64,000 nt of DNA, taken from positions 124,001 through 188,000 of the forward strand of contig JACKMX010000007.1 of NCBI GenBank assembly GCA_024235175.1, written 5' to 3'. This document shows positions 59,769 through 64,000 of this stretch, piece by piece; position 1 is the stretch's first letter; every line of letters starts with the position of its first letter. Position numbers and translations under genes: made by a program. Source of the stretch: Chromatiaceae bacterium (GTDB lineage: Bacteria > Pseudomonadota > Gammaproteobacteria > Chromatiales > Chromatiaceae). The notes beneath the pieces were generated by a model. That model was not told the origin of the DNA. It saw only the letters and a list, made by a program, of their open reading frames with translations, and made no database searches.

Positions 59769-60527
59769 CTACTCCGCTGTTTCCATGTCGACCGGCTCGA
59801 ATGCAACGCGATCCGGCGGTCCGGGTGAAAAGAGCCATACCGGACGGCTGCCGATGCCGGGGTACAGGGGCAGAGCGATAAGCGAGCTGGAGAGGGTGCT
59901 CAGTCCGGTCTGCAGCCTGAAACACATGGATGCCGCACGGCCCTCGCCGGATGGATGGTCGTGGCTGGCAAGCAGTTCACGCCACTCGTCCCAGTCTGCA
60001 GTGTCCGGATAGGGGTGTGCCGCTTTCCGGAAAAGAGGCAGGTAGTGGCGGATGCGGGGATCGCTCTCGTCGTTGAGTTCAAGCGAGGTGAGCATGTGCA
60101 GTCCTGACGGGATCTCTTCCGCATCAATGGTGCCCTCCGCGTTGCGGATCCAGTATGCCTGCCGAGGATCACCCACGAACAGGTTGAACGGCCGGTAGGC
60201 GTCGGGATTCAGCTGGGAGAGCGCCCGCACCGCCTCTGCCGCCTCGGCGTGGTCCAGCGCCTCCAGTACCAACTCCCCACGGCTGCGCTTATCGGGATCG
60301 GGTCCGAGAGATTTGGCGCGATTCATAACGACGCAGGCGAGGCCATGGTCATTGACCCCCATCCAGCTTCCTTTGGCCAGCCGGTCGAGTCCTGCAACCA
60401 GCTCAGGCCGGTCCGGCCAGTGACGGCCTGGTGCATCCCAGGGTCGATCGGGCATCTCGTCCCGGTTTCCGGCCAGCAGTAACGGCCAGGCATGCCCCGG
60501 CCGGCGAAGTATGATCAATGTGCACAT
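59769..60527 (-). CDS. NRDE (TANGO2-like) family protein
   Basis: This 252-residue protein begins with the NRDE motif region: MCTLIILRRPGHAWPLLLAG followed by NRDEMPDRPW, typical of the TANGO2/NRDE family, whose N-terminal Cys2 is conserved. Eukaryotic TANGO2 is tied to heme or lipid homeostasis; the bacterial role is not established. It precedes the ABC ATPase by 8 bp and follows the sensor kinase after 38 bp, probably in one transcript. Confidence 0.92.
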   Translation of the reverse strand: MCTLIILRRPGHAWPLLLAGNRDEMPDRPWDAPGRHWPDRPELVAGLDRLAKGSWMGVNDHGLACVVMNRAKSLGPDPDKRSRGELVLEALDHAEAAEAVRALSQLNPDAYRPFNLFVGDPRQAYWIRNAEGTIDAEEIPSGLHMLTSLELNDESDPRIRHYLPLFRKAAHPYPDTADWDEWRELLASHDHPSGEGRAASMCFRLQTGLSTLSSSLIALPLYPGIGSRPVWLFSPGPPDRVAFEPVDMETAE

Positions 60528-60565
60528 TTCAGACGAACTTCAAACAGAGTCATTTCCGATTTCGG

Positions 60566-63166
60566 TTAACTGTCCAAAAGCTGACGCAGCCTGTGCGTCA
60601 ACTCCGCCGGGCTATAGGGCTTGTTCAGCAACAGGGACCCCGGAAACTTCGATTGTGCCTGTTCCGGTTGTTTGTTAAATCCGGATGTAAACAGCACCTT
60701 GAGTTGCGGGTTTTTGCGCACGGCCGCTTCCGCCAGTTCGTAACCGCCCACTCTGCCCGGCATGACAATATCGGTAAACAGCAGATCCACACCGGGATTC
60801 TCCTCCAGCCGTTGCAGTGCCTCCTGTCCCGAAGCCGCGCCGATTACTTTGTAGCCGCACTCCTCCAGATGGCCCAGTGCCAGCTCCAGCAGATCCTTTT
60901 CGTCATCGACCACGAGGATGGTCTCGTTGACTTTCAGATGTGCTGCATCCTCTGTTTTCACCGGTTCCGCCTTTTTCGTCACCGCATCGATGCGGGGCAG
61001 AAGCAGGCAGATGGTCGTACCTTTCCCGGGTGTGGACTCAGCCCTGATGTCCCCGTTTGAGCGCTTCACAAAACCGAATACCATGCTCAAGCCGAGGCCG
61101 GTGCCTTTGCCCGCAGGCTTGGTGGTGTAGAAGGGCTCGAAGATGTGGTCGATCACATCGGCCGGTATTCCGTAACCCGTATCGCTGATCTTGAGCGCCA
61201 CATAGTCTCCCGGATAGGGTCCTGCACCCTTACCCGGCTGTATGCCGGACAAGCTCCTGTTAACGGTCTGGATGGTAAGTTTACCACCGTCAGGCATGGC
61301 GTCTTTAGCATTCAGTACCAGATTAAGCAGCGCGTCCTTGAAGTCCCCGGGATTGATGCTTACCGGCCAGAGGTTTTCCGCCTGGCGGTACACCACCTCG
61401 ATCGCCGGCGTCACGGAACGGGTGATCAGATTGCGCATCTCGCGCAGGGATTCGTTGAGATCGGTCGGTTCATTCTCCTGTACCTGTTGCCTGGAGAATC
61501 CAAGCAGCTGCCTGGTCAGGTCTGCCGCGCGCATCGCGGCTGCCAATGCCGTATCCACCCGCTTGACCGGTTTTTCCTCCCCTGAAAGCTGCAACCTGAG
61601 CAGATCCAGGTTGCCGATGATGATTCCCAGGATATTGTTGAAGTCGTGCGCGATACCGCCGGTAATCTGACCGATAGCGTCCATCTTCTGACTGCGCCGA
61701 AGCGCCTCTTCGGTCAGGGTCAGCTGGGTGATATCGCTGGTGGCGACCAGAATCTGCCCGTAGTCACCCGCTCCGCCAAGACGGTAAACTCTCGCAATAA
61801 TCGTGCGGGTTTCATCGTTTAGTGTGCGGACCTCGCCACGGGTTTCGAAGTAGTCCATTCCCTCCGCAAGGGCGATCAGCTCCTGCCTGAAAACGGTGTA
61901 CGAGTTTTCGTTGAATATCCTGTCAAGACTTCCCAGAAGCTGCTCTTTCGATTCGGCCTGATGCAGCGCGAGCGAGGATTTGTTTACATCTGTAATCGCC
62001 ACCTTGGCCGCGATCTCCTTCAACTCTTCCGGATGGCTGTCGAAGTAGGCGTTTAAATCGCTGACGCCCCTGCTGCGGATATTTTCGATGTGTGCGAGCG
62101 CCTCGCTGGCATTCTCCTCCCATAGTGCCACGGGGGCGTTCTGAAACAGTTCATGGTAGCGTTGTTCGCTCTGCTGCAGCGCGTTCAGTGTCTGCAGTTC
62201 ATGATTCCTGGCCTGCAGTTTCTCGAAAGTCTGTTTCAAACGGGCACGGATGAGTGCATCGCGGATCAGGGCTATAACCGACACACCAAGAAGCAGGGTC
62301 AATATCGCCCCCGCTATTTCGAGGTTGGTCCGCTTTTTCAGGTAATCGGAAAAAGCTATCCGTGCGGGGGTGAGGGCCAGAATCGTCCATCCGCTTGGCT
62401 GGGATAGATCCATATGCAGTGTGTAATCGCCACCGCCGATGGCAATCTCATCACCGCTGTGTTTTACAACTGCCTGCGCCAGATTCTCCTGCGTAATCCT
62501 GCCTCCGCTCAGCAGCTGATCGCCGTTTCTGGATGCGGCGATCAGTGTGTGCTCTTTATCGAGTATAAAGATATTTGCGCTCTGCTGGTCGAGCGTCCCC
62601 TCCCACAGACGCTCGATCTCCTTGAGCTTCAGCGAAACACCGAACACTCCGTCGAACGCACCTGTGTCGCTGAACAGCGGAATCACCATGCCGGTGACGC
62701 GCTCGCCGCTGATGGGCCCGATGTGCGGGTTCATGACGTAACTGGCAGCACCCGCTTTAAGTGCCCGGAAAAAGGGGAGCTCGCTTACGCTGGGTGGATT
62801 TTCCTGGTCGTAGGGCTGTCCCGACGCGAAAAAGCGTCCGTTTCGATCAACCGCAGCGAAGTTCTCCACCATCGGAAATGAGTCGTTCATACGAGCGAAG
62901 AAACTGCTGCAGGCAGCGCCATCTCGTCGAATCATGCAATCGCTTTTTGAAATTGTGGTGAAGATATGGAGGTATTTATCAAAGTACTTATCGGTCAGCA
63001 GGGTGATACGCTGGCTCTGGTCCACCACTTCGTGTTTTGACTCATCTATGAAATAGAGGTAGTCCTGAACAGTGAGGTAGAGTATCGAACCGATGGTAAG
63101 CACAATCACACCGGCTATTGACAACGGATAGGATCTATTCAGATTTTTTTTCTTGTTGTCAGCCAA
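60566..63166 (-). CDS. Hybrid sensor histidine kinase with Cache-type sensor domain
   Basis: This 866-residue kinase has a membrane helix (about 14-34), an extracytoplasmic Cache-like domain (about 45-275, containing PFFRALKAGAASYVMNPHIG and FDGVFGVSLKLKEIERL), a second helix (about 283-303), a PAS region, HisKA with GGIAHDFNN, HATPase with ISDTGYGIP and GKGTGLGLSMV, and a receiver with LLFTDIVMPG. It senses an external ligand and acts by phosphorelay. No partner regulator is adjacent. Confidence 0.93.
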   Translation of the reverse strand: MADNKKKNLNRSYPLSIAGVIVLTIGSILYLTVQDYLYFIDESKHEVVDQSQRITLLTDKYFDKYLHIFTTISKSDCMIRRDGAACSSFFARMNDSFPMVENFAAVDRNGRFFASGQPYDQENPPSVSELPFFRALKAGAASYVMNPHIGPISGERVTGMVIPLFSDTGAFDGVFGVSLKLKEIERLWEGTLDQQSANIFILDKEHTLIAASRNGDQLLSGGRITQENLAQAVVKHSGDEIAIGGGDYTLHMDLSQPSGWTILALTPARIAFSDYLKKRTNLEIAGAILTLLLGVSVIALIRDALIRARLKQTFEKLQARNHELQTLNALQQSEQRYHELFQNAPVALWEENASEALAHIENIRSRGVSDLNAYFDSHPEELKEIAAKVAITDVNKSSLALHQAESKEQLLGSLDRIFNENSYTVFRQELIALAEGMDYFETRGEVRTLNDETRTIIARVYRLGGAGDYGQILVATSDITQLTLTEEALRRSQKMDAIGQITGGIAHDFNNILGIIIGNLDLLRLQLSGEEKPVKRVDTALAAAMRAADLTRQLLGFSRQQVQENEPTDLNESLREMRNLITRSVTPAIEVVYRQAENLWPVSINPGDFKDALLNLVLNAKDAMPDGGKLTIQTVNRSLSGIQPGKGAGPYPGDYVALKISDTGYGIPADVIDHIFEPFYTTKPAGKGTGLGLSMVFGFVKRSNGDIRAESTPGKGTTICLLLPRIDAVTKKAEPVKTEDAAHLKVNETILVVDDEKDLLELALGHLEECGYKVIGAASGQEALQRLEENPGVDLLFTDIVMPGRVGGYELAEAAVRKNPQLKVLFTSGFNKQPEQAQSKFPGSLLLNKPYSPAELTHRLRQLLDS

Positions 63167-63320
63167 GGCGCATGATTTTCCGGTTACGTCGAGTTGTGGA
63201 GTGCATGGGTTTCAACATACCTGTAAAAAGCTGAACAGGCACTCCGGCCTCAGGCCCGCATCCGATCTATTGCACAATAGCTTTCAACTGAAGGATAGGC
63301 AAGATTTTCGATAGAGACGA

Positions 63321-63346
63321 TCAATACGATTCAAGTTTCGTATTGA
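63321..63346. promoter_or_regulatory. Palindrome upstream of the lipase-like gene
   Basis: TCAATACGA (63321-63329) and TCGTATTGA (63338-63346) form a perfect 9-bp inverted repeat with an 8-nt gap. It lies 87 nt before the lipase-like start and between divergent genes, so it is a possible operator. Confidence 0.55.
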
Positions 63347-63433
63347 AAAGTAAAGAAAATATCAGTAATAGACAAAATAATTGAATTCTAATAATCTAAG
63401 CATTAGAGACTGGGCTGTTGTGAGGAGGAGGTC

Positions 63434-64000
63434 ATGAAAACTGTCAACACGCTGATCGTTTCATTGCTGTTGCTTGTGGGTATGGTATCTCCCGTCCGCG
63501 CCGACGTGCTGGTTTTGGTACATGGATATATGGATAGTGCGGCCAGCTGGGAGGCGAGCGGGATCAATGCGATGCTGGCGGCCAACGGATGGCTCAGAGG
63601 GGGAATTCTGGCCGGGCCACAGCTGATCTCTGCACCCGGCGGGCTATCCGGGAAGAGAAGTTATGCCGTGGAGCTTCCCTCACTGGCGCCGATGATGGTG
63701 CAGGCGGATCATCTGCGGGCGATGCTGCAACAGATAAACGCCATGCACCCGGGTGAACCGATGATCATTGCCGCGCATTCGGCCGGTGGCGTGGTCGCCA
63801 GGGTGGTCCTGATCCGTGGCGGAGTATCAGAGGTAAAAGCACTGATTACAATTGCCTCCCCCCACCTGGGAACCACCAGGGCGGTGCAGGCGCTGGATGC
63901 AACCGACACGCCCTGGCCCTTCTGCCTGGTCGAGAACTTTTTCAGCAACGGCAGCTACCGGGCGGTGAAAAGTTCGCGCGGAGCATTGCTTGATCTGACC
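63434..64000 (+). CDS. Secreted alpha/beta hydrolase, cut by the right edge
   Basis: The first 189 residues are visible. A signal peptide (MKTVNTLIVSLLLLVGMVSP, cleavage near VRA-D) is followed by VLVLVHGYMDSAASWEASG and the nucleophile elbow AAHSAGG (about residues 114-120). The ITIASPHLGTTRAVQ stretch is typical of PGAP1-like or triacylglycerol lipases. It is exported. GAGGAGGAGG gives a strong ribosome site. The acid and His of the triad are beyond the window. Confidence 0.88.
   Translation, partial: MKTVNTLIVSLLLLVGMVSPVRADVLVLVHGYMDSAASWEASGINAMLAANGWLRGGILAGPQLISAPGGLSGKRSYAVELPSLAPMMVQADHLRAMLQQINAMHPGEPMIIAAHSAGGVVARVVLIRGGVSEVKALITIASPHLGTTRAVQALDATDTPWPFCLVENFFSNGSYRAVKSSRGALLDLT

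Overview
The window is typical Gammaproteobacterial chromosome, GC-rich with short AT-rich intergenic gaps. Several features fit a Proteobacterium of the Chromatiales / sulfur-oxidising symbiont type (Sedimenticola-like): the YeaG-YeaH-YcgB stress trio, a SUF operon with an IscR-like site, PaaX-type phenylacetate catabolism, TRAP transport and many short palindromic repeats. That placement is an inference from gene content; no rRNA or species marker is present. I see no tRNA, rRNA, CRISPR array, prophage or complete insertion sequence.

Layout. 0-4.4 kb: an acyl-CoA dehydrogenase (cut by the left edge) diverges from etfBA across a perfect 20-bp palindrome, followed by an outer-membrane barrel protein. 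4.4-9.8 kb: a PilZ protein and the spoVR / DUF444 / prkA stress operon. 10-13.6 kb: a glutamine amidotransferase, an esterase and a beta-CASP nuclease, with copies of a GGATCC-ended repeat. 13.8-16.5 kb: a cobalamin riboswitch drives a BtuB-type receptor, followed by a small secreted protein. 16.7-22.4 kb: AhpD-like protein, DUF1499 protein, ferrochelatase, GFA-family protein and a P2-type cation ATPase. 22.5-27.3 kb: sufBCD-sufT-sufE without sufS. 27.3-32 kb: a TIR-TM-WD40 gene and a hybrid sensor kinase, both broken by single-base indels. 32-42.3 kb: phenylacetate genes in two divergent arms, paaGHJ and paaZABCDE. 42.3-44.9 kb: an Ada-type methyltransferase and the paaX regulator. 45-53.5 kb: a second aromatic or ketoacid module made of a VOC enzyme, maleylacetoacetate isomerase, acetoacetyl-CoA synthetase, an FAH-family hydrolase, a degenerate metallo-beta-lactamase protein and a fused TRAP permease. 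53.7-54.3 kb: vapBC. 54.6-63.2 kb: a minus-strand run with HAD phosphatase, lipocalin-type lipoprotein, FtsX permease, ABC ATPase, NRDE protein and a Cache-domain hybrid kinase. The right edge cuts a secreted lipase-like gene.

How it fits together. Phenylacetyl-CoA is epoxidised by PaaABCE (PaaD assists maturation), isomerised by PaaG, opened and oxidised by PaaZ and shortened by PaaH and PaaJ. PaaK, PaaF and PaaI are not in the window. The adjacent VOC/MaiA/FAH/acetoacetyl-CoA synthetase set looks like a homogentisate-type lower pathway without HmgA, in which the VOC protein is the natural candidate for ring cleavage. ETF and the acyl-CoA dehydrogenase would feed beta-oxidation electrons to the quinone pool.

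The most unusual signals are: (1) a 167-bp element with terminal inverted repeats, present twice in the same orientation and lying just upstream of hemH and of the VOC gene; (2) a GGATCC-ended repeat family with short and long forms sharing termini, flanking paaJ and the amidotransferase gene; (3) the HmgA-less VOC module; (4) five single-base indels clustered within 2 kb across the TIR-WD40 and sensor kinase genes.
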